Source: Clostridiales bacterium
Lineage (GTDB): Bacteria; Bacillota; Clostridia; Christensenellales; DUVY01
Direction: 5' to 3'
Assembly (NCBI GenBank): GCA_031290295.1
Contig: JAITNT010000242.1
Location: 1 to 5,997, forward strand
Length of the DNA stretch: 5,997 nucleotides
The position numbers and the translations under genes are program-made. Positions within the stretch are counted from its first letter, which is position 1. Each line of letters begins with the position of its first letter. The notes below the pieces were generated by a model. It ran no database searches. It had not been told where the DNA came from and saw only the letters and a program-made list of their open reading frames with translations. This document shows, one piece after another, positions 1 to 5,997 of the stretch.

Positions 1-687
1 TACGCCCTTGAGCTTCGCGAGGTAGCCGCCGCATTGCGATAACGCTTGGTTGTGAGAGAACACCTCCTTGATATCCGACAGCTTGACGCCCTTGGGGGCG
101 AGCAAGCTGTGCTCGACCCGCAGTCTTATGCTTTTTACGATGTAGAATTTATGCCGCTTCATGAGGTCGTACACCGCGTCTACCGAGCCTACCGAGCTGT
201 TTTCTATCGGGAGCATTCCGTATTCGCACAGCCCGCTTTCTACGGCGTTAAACACCGCCTCGAAGCTTTTGAAATACGTTATATCCGATAGCGGAAAGAG
301 CCTTTCCGTCGCAAGATAAGAGTATGAGCCTTCCACGCCCTGACAGGCGACGGTAGCCGATTCCGGGAAATCGGGTTTTTCCCTGAGGGCCGCGGAGAGC
401 TTCTCGGTAATGTCCGACGTAACGTTGGAAAAACGGCTTTGGTACGCCCTGCTCGTGTCGAACACAGCGGCGTACAGCTGCTTGAGATAAACGCGTATCC
501 CGGGGTCGACGGCTTTGGCAAGGCGGTTAAGTATGTTTTTCTCGCGCGCGGGGTCGCCGATATGCTTGCCGATATTGTTCTTCTCGATACCTATCAGCTT
601 AGAAAGCGCCATGCGCCCGTCGTACGCCTCTGCGATTTTGTCGTCCAAGGCATCGATTTTTTGACGGTATTCCTCTAATTTGTTCAT
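1..687 (-). CDS. pheA: Bifunctional chorismate mutase / prephenate dehydratase (P-protein), C-terminus cut by window edge
   Basis: The enzyme turns chorismate into prephenate and then phenylpyruvate, the phenylalanine branch; it is expected to be cytosolic. 229 residues are visible and the frame runs open off the left edge. Residues 1-85 are an AroQ-type chorismate mutase: R8, R25, K36, D45, R48, E49, S79 and Q83 line up by spacing with the E. coli active-site set R11, R28, K39, D48, R51, E52, S84, Q88. After a linker at about 86-109 the dehydratase domain begins (QGVEGSYSYLA at 116-126, then LPIENSSVGSV at 159-169, HSLLA at 193-197 and EVFSHNQALSQC at 208-219). The later TRDR motif and any ACT regulatory domain lie outside, so Phe feedback control cannot be judged. 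The ATG is set by AGAGG 8 nt upstream and follows aroC by 27 nt. As neither AroF nor TyrA here carries a mutase domain, this is the only visible chorismate mutase. Confidence 0.96.
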   Translation of the reverse strand, partial: MNKLEEYRQKIDALDDKIAEAYDGRMALSKLIGIEKNNIGKHIGDPAREKNILNRLAKAVDPGIRVYLKQLYAAVFDTSRAYQSRFSNVTSDITEKLSAALREKPDFPESATVACQGVEGSYSYLATERLFPLSDITYFKSFEAVFNAVESGLCEYGMLPIENSSVGSVDAVYDLMKRHKFYIVKSIRLRVEHSLLAPKGVKLSDIKEVFSHNQALSQCGGYLAKLKGV

Positions 688-695
688 AAGCTTTT

Positions 696-700
696 CCTCT
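696..700 (-). promoter_or_regulatory. Ribosome binding site of pheA
   Basis: AGAGG lies 8 nt before the pheA ATG, inside the 27-nt AT-rich gap after aroC. This gap is the longest non-coding stretch in the window. It holds this site and no visible terminator or promoter, so pheA is read as part of the same transcript. Confidence 0.8.
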
Positions 701-714
701 ATATTTTATTTTGT

Positions 715-1809
715 TTACAGTGTTTCTTTAGGGCTTGTATATATGCAGTCCAAAATTGCGAGCGCGAGCGCGGATTCTACGGCAACGACCGCGCGCGGCA
801 CGATACACGCGTCGTGCCGTCCGCGCACGGTGAGGACGGTGTTTTCCGATTTTGTGAGATCGACGCTTTGCTGCGGCTGTGAAACGGAGGGGGTTGGCTT
901 TACGGCGATTCGCACGCGCACGGGCATACCCGTAGTCATGCCGCCCAGAATTCCGCCGTTATGGTTAGTGCGCGTGAATACTCTGCCGTTGTCCGCGAAG
1001 TACGCGTCGTTAGCCTCGCGGGCGGTCATTCGGGCAATACCGAAACCGCTGCCGAACTCTACGCCCTTTACCGCCGGAATACCGAATAAAATCGCCGCCG
1101 CACGGCTTTCTAAGCCGTCGAACAGCGCGTCGCCGAGTCCCGTCGGCAGCCCGAACGCCGCGCTCTCGATTATTCCGCCGAGCGAATTGCAATCCGCGCG
1201 GGCTTTTTTTATCGCGTCGAGCATTTTGTCGGCGTTGCGGTCGTTAATTACCGGGAAAGCGTTTGCTTTTACGGCGTCTATTTCCGCTTGCGTTATGTCG
1301 CGGTCGAGGTAGCTTTCGCCCTTGATGCCGCCGATTTCCGCAATATACGCGCCTACGGAAATCCCTAGCTCCTCGAGAAGCTGTACGGCAATGCCTCCCG
1401 CGATTACGAGCGGCGCCGTGAGTCTGCCCGAAAATTTACCGCCGCCCGCCGCATCCGCTTTGCCGCCGAATTTGACATACGCGGGATAATCGGCGTGAGA
1501 GGGGCGCGGTATAAACGCGGTTTCGGCATAATCCGCGCTTTTGACGTTAGTGTTTTTTATGTGCGCGGCGATATCGCCGCCCGAGGCTATGCCGTCGTTA
1601 TCCAGACCTTCGTCAAATTCAATCAGGTCGGGCTCGCGGCGCGGCGTCGAGTAGTCGGACGGCACGCTTTTGCGGCGGTCAAGATACCGCTGCAGCTTAG
1701 CCTGGTCAATGCGGACGCCCTTAGGTACGCCCGTAAGAAGCATGGTAATTTTATCGCCGTGCGAGGCGCCGCCGATTCTCAAATCGATACCCTTGTTAGT
1801 CAAGAACAT
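715..1809 (-). CDS. aroC: Chorismate synthase, divergent signature motifs
   Basis: It converts EPSP to chorismate with reduced FMN, the last common step of the pathway. The 364 residues are normal for the family. Both catalytic histidines are visible: H17 in the N-terminal GASHG and H105 in RPSHADYP. The second signature is GGGKFSGRLTAP at 122-133 and the third is GRHD at 330-333, followed by CIVPRAVVAVESALAL. FGIPAVKGVEFGSGFG (242-257) and NHNGGILGGMTTGMP (282-296) are also typical. Two places are odd: the first signature has Ala where families usually have Glu (GESHG) or another D/S/Q-type residue, and the usual G-x-T-x-G-x-P loop reads GIASGGDI at 73-80. The frame is intact and well conserved elsewhere, so this looks like a lineage variant rather than decay. 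The ATG is fixed by GGAGGT 7 nt upstream, and the gene overlaps the end of aroA by 14 nt. The source of reduced FMN is not visible here. Confidence 0.96.
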   Translation of the reverse strand: MFLTNKGIDLRIGGASHGDKITMLLTGVPKGVRIDQAKLQRYLDRRKSVPSDYSTPRREPDLIEFDEGLDNDGIASGGDIAAHIKNTNVKSADYAETAFIPRPSHADYPAYVKFGGKADAAGGGKFSGRLTAPLVIAGGIAVQLLEELGISVGAYIAEIGGIKGESYLDRDITQAEIDAVKANAFPVINDRNADKMLDAIKKARADCNSLGGIIESAAFGLPTGLGDALFDGLESRAAAILFGIPAVKGVEFGSGFGIARMTAREANDAYFADNGRVFTRTNHNGGILGGMTTGMPVRVRIAVKPTPSVSQPQQSVDLTKSENTVLTVRGRHDACIVPRAVVAVESALALAILDCIYTSPKETL

Positions 1810-3079
1810 TAAATTTACCTCCGAGTAAAGCTAAATGCGCGAAAAAATCGGGATAGCTTTTGTTCACCGCCTGCGCGCCGTCAATCTGTATCTCGCCGTC
1901 CGCCAGAAGAGAAGCGACGGCGGCGGACATAACCATGCGATGGTCGTTATAGCCGCTTATCCTGCCGCCCGTGAAGGGGCGTTTATTATGACCGCCCGCG
2001 GTCGTAACCGCGCCGCCCGTTATTTTAAGACCGTCCTCATAGCTTGCGGTAACGCCTAAAGCGGCGAGCGTCTCGATAATCGCCGCAAGACGGTCGCTTT
2101 CCTTATCGCGCAGCCTGCCGACGTTTTTTATTATCGATGTACCGCTTGCCGCTCCGCACAAAATGCCGATTACGGGAACCAAGTCGGGTATATCGGCGGC
2201 GTCGAGGCTGACGGCTTTGAGCGCGGGCGCGGACTTTACGTTTACCGAAGTTTTACCGCGGGTTACGCAGGCTCCCGCCCGTTCGAGCACGTTCATAATT
2301 TCCTTGTCTCCCTGCTCCGAGCTTAGGTTAAGATTGCTCACGGTAACGTCGCCGTTCAAGGCGCCCGCGGTTAGCCAAAACGCGGCGTTCGACCAATCGC
2401 CCTCCGCCCTTACCGTGCCGGGCGAGCGGTATTTTTGTCCGCCCGCAATGTAGTATTCGTTTGCCTCCGTCCTTACCGTTATGCCGAAAAGCTTAAGCGT
2501 CTCGAGAGTCATAGTAATGTAATTCGCGCTTTCAATTTTGCCCTCTACGCGTATAACGCAGTCGCCGCCCGTAAGCGGCAGCGCCAAGAGAAGTCCCGAT
2601 ATAAATTGCGAGCTTACGTCGCCGCGTATGCGGTATTCGCCCGGACGCAATTTGCCGCCGAGCCTGCGCGGCGCGGCGCTTATGTCTATACCGCCCGATT
2701 TCAGAGCCTCAAGAAGGGGAGTGGAGGAACGGGAAAAAAGTCGCTCGCTTCCCGTAAAGGTTGCGTTATATCCGAGCGCGGCGGCAACAGGAAGCATAAA
2801 GCGCAGGGTCGTTCCGCTTTCTCCGCAGTCAAGCACGGGTTCGCTCATGGTGCGTGCGCGCGGTACTACCTCGTAACCGTCGGCGGCCGTATCGATTACG
2901 GCGCCGAGCGCGGAAAGGCAGCCCGCGGTTTTTTGAACGTCCTCACAGTCCGAGTACCCCTCGATAAAGGTTTTTTCTCCGCTTAGCGCGGCGGCGGTCA
3001 GCAGGCGGTGCAGATGTGATTTAGAGGGGATAGCGCGCACGCTTCCGATGAACTTATGCGGCGTCAGAACAACCCTCAT
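1796..3079 (-). CDS. aroA: 3-phosphoshikimate 1-carboxyvinyltransferase (EPSP synthase)
   Basis: It joins phosphoenolpyruvate to shikimate 3-phosphate to make EPSP. From the chosen start it has 427 residues, the same length as the E. coli enzyme. Visible active-site parts: PSKS with K20, S21 and R25 (E. coli K22, S23, R27); CGESGTTLR at 85-93 in the PEP/glyphosate region; SSQF at 156-159; DIPD with D299 as the likely catalytic base (E. coli D313); RLRDKESDR at 322-330 with K326 and E327; YNDHR at 377-381; and K407 (E. coli K411). The frame stays open further upstream to an ATG at 3127, but the ATG at 3079 is preferred: it follows GGAGG by 10 nt, overlaps the aroB stop as ATGA, and starts right at the conserved N-terminal strand. 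The residue after R93 is Phe where E. coli has Pro101. Glyphosate response cannot be read from this. Confidence 0.97.
   Translation of the reverse strand: MRVVLTPHKFIGSVRAIPSKSHLHRLLTAAALSGEKTFIEGYSDCEDVQKTAGCLSALGAVIDTAADGYEVVPRARTMSEPVLDCGESGTTLRFMLPVAAALGYNATFTGSERLFSRSSTPLLEALKSGGIDISAAPRRLGGKLRPGEYRIRGDVSSQFISGLLLALPLTGGDCVIRVEGKIESANYITMTLETLKLFGITVRTEANEYYIAGGQKYRSPGTVRAEGDWSNAAFWLTAGALNGDVTVSNLNLSSEQGDKEIMNVLERAGACVTRGKTSVNVKSAPALKAVSLDAADIPDLVPVIGILCGAASGTSIIKNVGRLRDKESDRLAAIIETLAALGVTASYEDGLKITGGAVTTAGGHNKRPFTGGRISGYNDHRMVMSAAVASLLADGEIQIDGAQAVNKSYPDFFAHLALLGGKFNVLD
1817..1822 (-). promoter_or_regulatory. Ribosome binding site of aroC
   Basis: GGAGGT sits 7 nt before the aroC ATG and within the last codons of aroA. 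It is the best Shine-Dalgarno match in the window and supports the chosen aroC start, which overlaps aroA by 14 nt. Confidence 0.85.
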
Positions 3080-4119
3080 GCTAAATATTCCTCCGCCTTG
3101 TCCCATGCCGCACGCATTATCCCGCAATCGCCGATACCGTTAATAACAATGAGCTTAATCGCGTCCCGCTCGCTCTTTTTGTCGCTTGAAAAAACGCCGG
3201 TTAATTCCTTGAGCGTGTACCGCGAGGCGACGGGCAAATTTTCTTTCTTCAGCATAGCGATAATTTCCGCGCAGGCGGCGGCTTCCAGCGTCCCGTTTTT
3301 CACGCCGGCTTCGGCAATTTTGGCGAGTCCGATCGATACGGCTTCGCCGTGCGGAACGGTGAAGCCCGAAAGCTTCTCGACGGCGTGTCCTACGGTATGA
3401 CCGAGATTCAGGAGCGCGCGCGCGCCGTTTTCAAATTCGTCGGCTTTGACGACGTCGCGCTTATAGCATATGCAAAGCTCGATGATTTCCTCGTCCGCGA
3501 TACCGGGCGGCTTGGCTTTAAGCAAGCGCCACAGCCTGCCGCCCGAGAGTACTCCCGTCTTGATTACCTCCGCCATGCCGCAGGCAAGTTGAGCCTCGGG
3601 CAGCGTTTTGAGCGTGTCCGTATCCGTAATTACGAGCGCGGGCTGATAAAACGCGCCGACAAGGTTTTTGCCCTGCTTCAGGTCGATAGCCGTCTTGCCG
3701 CCTACGGAGGAATCGACCATCGCAAGCAGGGTAGTCGGTATCTGAATGAGCGCGACGCCGCGCAAATATGTCGCCGCGGCAAAGCCCGCCATATCGCCCG
3801 TTACGCCGCCGCCGAGCGCGACGACGGCGTCTTGCCGGGTAAGGCGGTTTTCGGCGAGAAATTCCAACAGTCCGACATAGGTTTCGGCGGTTTTACTTTC
3901 CTCTCCGGCGGGGAAAACAAAGGTAACGACGGCGTACCCGCTAAGGGTGAGAGCCTCGCTTATCCGCGCGCCGTAAAGCGCCGCCACGTTGGAGTCCGTC
4001 ACCAGAGCGACCGTGCGGCCTTTGACTATCGGCTTGACTAAGCTGCCGACCTCGTGAAGCAACCCGCCGCCGAGCAATACGTCGTAAGCTCTAGAAGCGT
4101 CTATACGGATTCTTTTCAT
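3076..4119 (-). CDS. aroB: 3-dehydroquinate synthase
   Basis: It converts DAHP to 3-dehydroquinate, the second shikimate pathway step, using NAD+ and a divalent metal, usually zinc or cobalt. It has 347 residues, typical for the single-domain bacterial enzyme. The NAD-binding segment GGGVTGDMAGF is at 103-113, then IPTTLLAMVDSSVGGKTAID at 127-146 and GKNLVGAFYQP at 150-160. The three metal ligands are present: E184 in GMAEVIK, H241 in NLGHTVGHA and H257 in HGEA. The 16-residue spacing between the two histidines matches the well-studied Aspergillus nidulans enzyme. The gene starts in an ATGA overlap with the tyrA stop and ends in another ATGA overlap with aroA. GGAGG lies 11 nt upstream of the ATG. 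Cyclitol synthases of the same fold (such as 2-deoxy-scyllo-inosose synthase) are the main alternative, and the surrounding aro genes make that very unlikely. Confidence 0.97.
   Translation of the reverse strand: MKRIRIDASRAYDVLLGGGLLHEVGSLVKPIVKGRTVALVTDSNVAALYGARISEALTLSGYAVVTFVFPAGEESKTAETYVGLLEFLAENRLTRQDAVVALGGGVTGDMAGFAAATYLRGVALIQIPTTLLAMVDSSVGGKTAIDLKQGKNLVGAFYQPALVITDTDTLKTLPEAQLACGMAEVIKTGVLSGGRLWRLLKAKPPGIADEEIIELCICYKRDVVKADEFENGARALLNLGHTVGHAVEKLSGFTVPHGEAVSIGLAKIAEAGVKNGTLEAAACAEIIAMLKKENLPVASRYTLKELTGVFSSDKKSERDAIKLIVINGIGDCGIMRAAWDKAEEYLA
3090..3094 (-). promoter_or_regulatory. Ribosome binding site of aroA, decides its start
   Basis: GGAGG lies 10 nt before the ATG at 3079, inside the end of aroB. 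It favours this ATG over the in-frame ATG at 3127, which would add 16 residues that are Gly-rich and unlike the family and would deepen the overlap with aroB to 52 nt. Confidence 0.8.
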
Positions 4120-4979
4120 GAATTGCTTTTCCTCCGCTCGCGCGTATTTTTTTCTATCAGGGTCTTTTTTTCGTTGCCTTCGCTAAAAAAGCTATTGAGC
4201 GCGGTCTCGTCGCCCGCGCGTAAGGCGTCCCTAAAGCCCGACATATCGGCTATAAATCTGTCAAGCTCGGCAAGCACGTTATCGCGGTTATCCGCGATAA
4301 GCTCCGTCCACATGCGCGGGTTCATGCGCGCCACCCGGGTAAGATCGCGGAAGCTTCCCGCGGAAAAGCCGTCATGCCGTATTGCCGTCGGGCTCTGCAC
4401 GTAGCAGGAGGAAACGATGTGCGCAAGCTGCGAGGTATATGCGATAATCTCGTCATGCACGCGCTCGGTAGTCGGCAGCACCTCGCCGAAGCCGATATCG
4501 GTCAAGAGGGTTTTGAGCGTTTGCATTGCGGCAATATCCATAGTTACGGGAACTATAAGCGCGGACGAGCGCTCGAACAGCGTCGGGGTAGAATGTAAAA
4601 CGCCCGAAAACTCACGCCCCGCCATAGGGTGCATCGCGATAAAAACAAGCTCTCTAAACTCCGCCGACAGCGCCTTCATGTCCGCGACAATCTGCGATTT
4701 GTTGCCGCATATGTCGGCGACGGTGCCGTCCTTTTTTAGGTAATGCGCGGCGGCAAGAAAGGCGGACTTAAAATCGCGCGGATTAACCGCTATAAGCATA
4801 AGGTCAAGCTTATCGCAGCCGATATCGGCAAGCGGATAATTAATCGCCCCGACAAGCCCGGCCTTAAGCAGGGTTTCCTCCGAGATATCATAGCCGTATA
4901 CCGTATGCCCGGTTTTTTTAAGTATGGCCTTTCCTAGGCTTGCGCCCATCAGGCCCAGCCCGATAATTCCGATATTCAC
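4116..4979 (-). CDS. tyrA: Prephenate dehydrogenase without ACT domain
   Basis: It oxidatively decarboxylates prephenate to 4-hydroxyphenylpyruvate, the tyrosine branch. The Rossmann motif GLGLMG is at 7-12, and D31 after the second strand (YGYD) suggests NAD+ rather than NADP+. HPMAGRE at 117-123 holds a conserved histidine of the family; SQLAH (H186) and FRDLTRVARMNP (210-221) match the substrate-binding region of the C-terminal helical domain. At 287 residues it ends after the catalytic core in a charged tail of about 20 residues, so the C-terminal ACT domain of the longer Bacillus-type enzymes is missing. Prephenate versus arogenate use cannot be settled by reading. The start is a GTG, supported by GGAG 6 nt upstream and by the Rossmann strand beginning at residue 2; the gap from aroF is 2 nt. 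The stop overlaps the aroB start by 4 nt. Confidence 0.94.
   Translation of the reverse strand: MNIGIIGLGLMGASLGKAILKKTGHTVYGYDISEETLLKAGLVGAINYPLADIGCDKLDLMLIAVNPRDFKSAFLAAAHYLKKDGTVADICGNKSQIVADMKALSAEFRELVFIAMHPMAGREFSGVLHSTPTLFERSSALIVPVTMDIAAMQTLKTLLTDIGFGEVLPTTERVHDEIIAYTSQLAHIVSSCYVQSPTAIRHDGFSAGSFRDLTRVARMNPRMWTELIADNRDNVLAELDRFIADMSGFRDALRAGDETALNSFFSEGNEKKTLIEKNTRERRKSNS
4131..4135 (-). promoter_or_regulatory. Ribosome binding site of aroB
   Basis: GGAGG lies 11 nt before the aroB ATG and inside the last codons of tyrA. The spacing is slightly long, but the 4-nt stop/start overlap would allow reinitiation by the ribosome finishing tyrA. Confidence 0.7.
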
Positions 4980-4981
4980 GC

Positions 4982-5995
4982 TTAACTCCGTTTTTTGTTT
5001 ACGAGAGGCAATATTACCCCGATACGCTTGACAAGCTCCTCAAATTGCGCCGGAATGATACTTTGCGCGCCGTCGCAAAGGGCGTTCTTGGGGTCGTTAT
5101 GCACTTCTATTATCAGACCGTCGCTGCCCGCGCCCGCCGCGGCAAGCGACATAGGCGGTACGAGCCTTGCAAGCCCCGTCGCGTGGCTCGGGTCAACTAT
5201 TACCGGCAGATGGGTAAGCTCCTTGAGAATGGGAATCGCCGAGAGGTCGAGCGTGTTCCGCGTGAACGGCTCGTAGGTACGGATGCCGCGTTCGCAGAGG
5301 ATAACGCGCGTGTTGCCCTCGGACATAACGTACTCCGCGCTCATTAACCATTCCTCGATAGTGTTGGCTAGCCCGCGTTTAAGGAGGATAGGCTTGTCGG
5401 AGCGGCCGACCTCCTTGAGAAGCTCGAAATTCTGCATGTTGCGCGCGCCGATTTGGATTATATCCACGTCCTTAAATTGCTCCAGATGCTGCGTGCTCAT
5501 CAGCTCGCTTACTATAGGCAGCCCCGTTTCCTCCCGCGCCTTAAAGAGAAGATCCAGTCCCGTCTCGCGCAGCCCCTGAAAGGCGTACGGCGAGGTGCGC
5601 GGCTTGTACGCTCCCCCGCGCAGGAAGGACGCGCCCGCCGCCTTGACGGCTTCCGCTATGCCTACGATTTGCTTCTCGCTTTCTACTGAGCAGGGACCCG
5701 CGATAAAGGTGAAATTATCGCCGCCGATTTTACGTCCGCTTATCTCTATAACGGTGTCTTCGGGATGAAATTTGCGGTTTGCTTTTTTGTAAGGCTCCTG
5801 AATACGCTTGACGGTTTCAACGATATCCATAGCGCGGATAAGATCGATATCCACCAAGGAGGTGTCGCCGACAAGGCCGAGAACGAGAGAATTTTCGCCC
5901 TCGCTGACGTTAATTTTGAGTCCGAGCTTTTTTATCCAAGACATGAGATTGTCGAGCTGTTTTTTTTCGTGATTTTTCTTGATTACGAGTATCAT
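4982..5995 (-). CDS. aroF: 3-deoxy-7-phosphoheptulonate (DAHP) synthase, type I-beta with N-terminal ferredoxin-like domain
   Basis: It condenses phosphoenolpyruvate and erythrose 4-phosphate to DAHP, the entry step of the pathway. Residues 1 to about 66 look like the ferredoxin-like regulatory domain of the Thermotoga maritima-type enzyme, followed by the TIM barrel. Metal ligands are visible: C102 in AGPCSVES, H271 in DPSHATG, E297 in IIEVH and D308 in LCDGAQS; substrate-binding motifs include GGAYKPRTSPY (127-137), LKRG (205-208) and CERGIRTYEP (234-243). Its 337 residues are almost the length of the T. maritima enzyme (338). The ATG lies 2 nt from the right edge, so the ribosome binding site is not visible; a longer N-terminus is possible but unlikely. 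In the characterised Thermotoga enzyme this domain gives feedback inhibition by Tyr and to a lesser degree Phe; the same is inferred here. KDO-8-phosphate synthase shares the barrel but lacks this N-terminal domain. First visible gene of the operon. Confidence 0.96.
   Translation of the reverse strand: MILVIKKNHEKKQLDNLMSWIKKLGLKINVSEGENSLVLGLVGDTSLVDIDLIRAMDIVETVKRIQEPYKKANRKFHPEDTVIEISGRKIGGDNFTFIAGPCSVESEKQIVGIAEAVKAAGASFLRGGAYKPRTSPYAFQGLRETGLDLLFKAREETGLPIVSELMSTQHLEQFKDVDIIQIGARNMQNFELLKEVGRSDKPILLKRGLANTIEEWLMSAEYVMSEGNTRVILCERGIRTYEPFTRNTLDLSAIPILKELTHLPVIVDPSHATGLARLVPPMSLAAAGAGSDGLIIEVHNDPKNALCDGAQSIIPAQFEELVKRIGVILPLVNKKRS
4986..4989 (-). promoter_or_regulatory. Ribosome binding site of tyrA, supports a GTG start
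   Basis: GGAG lies 6 nt before the GTG at 4979, and its bases are part of the last two sense codons of aroF. It decides in favour of the GTG start, as no ATG lies near the conserved N-terminus. Confidence 0.75.
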
Positions 5996-5997
5996 GA

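Noticed and set aside
46..678. Plus-strand open frames near the left end
   Set aside because: They are antisense to pheA, whose minus-strand frame carries clear chorismate mutase and prephenate dehydratase motifs without interruption.
688..714. Possible terminator or promoter between aroC and pheA
   Set aside because: The 27-nt gap is AT-rich but has no inverted repeat or convincing -35/-10 pair; only a ribosome binding site is supported.
680..1312. A 210-codon open frame on the plus strand
   Set aside because: It lies entirely antisense to aroC and the aroC/pheA gap, shows no family motif and is Ser/Ala/Pro-rich as expected from the reverse of GC-rich codons.
2435..2986. A 183-codon open frame on the plus strand
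   Set aside because: It is antisense to aroA; the aroA protein is conserved through the whole stretch, and the plus-strand product is Arg/Ala/Tyr-rich without a domain.
3080..3127. N-terminal extension of AroA from the upstream ATG at 3127
   Set aside because: The added 16 residues are unlike the family, lie within aroB and lack support from the ribosome binding site, which fits the ATG at 3079.
3349..4041. A 230-codon open frame on the plus strand
   Set aside because: It is antisense to the conserved core of aroB, has no recognisable motif and is explained by the codon use of aroB.

Overview
The whole window is one strand of aromatic amino acid biosynthesis. Six genes, all on the minus strand, run right to left in the order aroF (DAHP synthase), tyrA (prephenate dehydrogenase), aroB (dehydroquinate synthase), aroA (EPSP synthase), aroC (chorismate synthase) and pheA (chorismate mutase/prephenate dehydratase, cut by the left edge). 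Every family call rests on active-site motifs read in the translations. All five genes whose ends are visible are intact, with no frameshift or internal stop.

The organism is most likely a member of the Bacillota, probably class Clostridia. This rests on the gene order, the strong GGAGG-type ribosome binding sites before each visible start, the DAHP synthase type (type I-beta with an N-terminal ferredoxin-like domain) and Clostridia-like EPSP and chorismate synthase motifs. Base composition looks moderately GC-rich, and no genus can be named from this.

The layout is very tight. aroF and tyrA are 2 nt apart, tyrA/aroB and aroB/aroA each overlap by 4 nt (ATGA), aroA/aroC overlap by 14 nt, and aroC and pheA are 27 nt apart. 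There is no non-coding stretch over 27 nt, and no internal promoter, terminator, RNA gene, repeat or mobile element was seen. This points to one translationally coupled polycistronic mRNA. Its promoter and any leader (for example a T-box or attenuator) would lie beyond the right edge, and its 3' end beyond the left edge.

Together the genes cover entry to the shikimate pathway (AroF), the second step (AroB), the last two steps to chorismate (AroA, AroC), conversion of chorismate to prephenate (PheA mutase domain), and both branches from prephenate: to phenylpyruvate (PheA) and to 4-hydroxyphenylpyruvate (TyrA). Dehydroquinate dehydratase, shikimate dehydrogenase and shikimate kinase are not in the window; they may follow pheA or be elsewhere. 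TyrA has no room for an ACT domain, so feedback control seems to fall on the N-terminal domain of AroF and possibly on the unseen C-terminus of PheA. The window is an ordinary core-metabolism operon. The points most worth a second look are substitutions in the chorismate synthase signature motifs.
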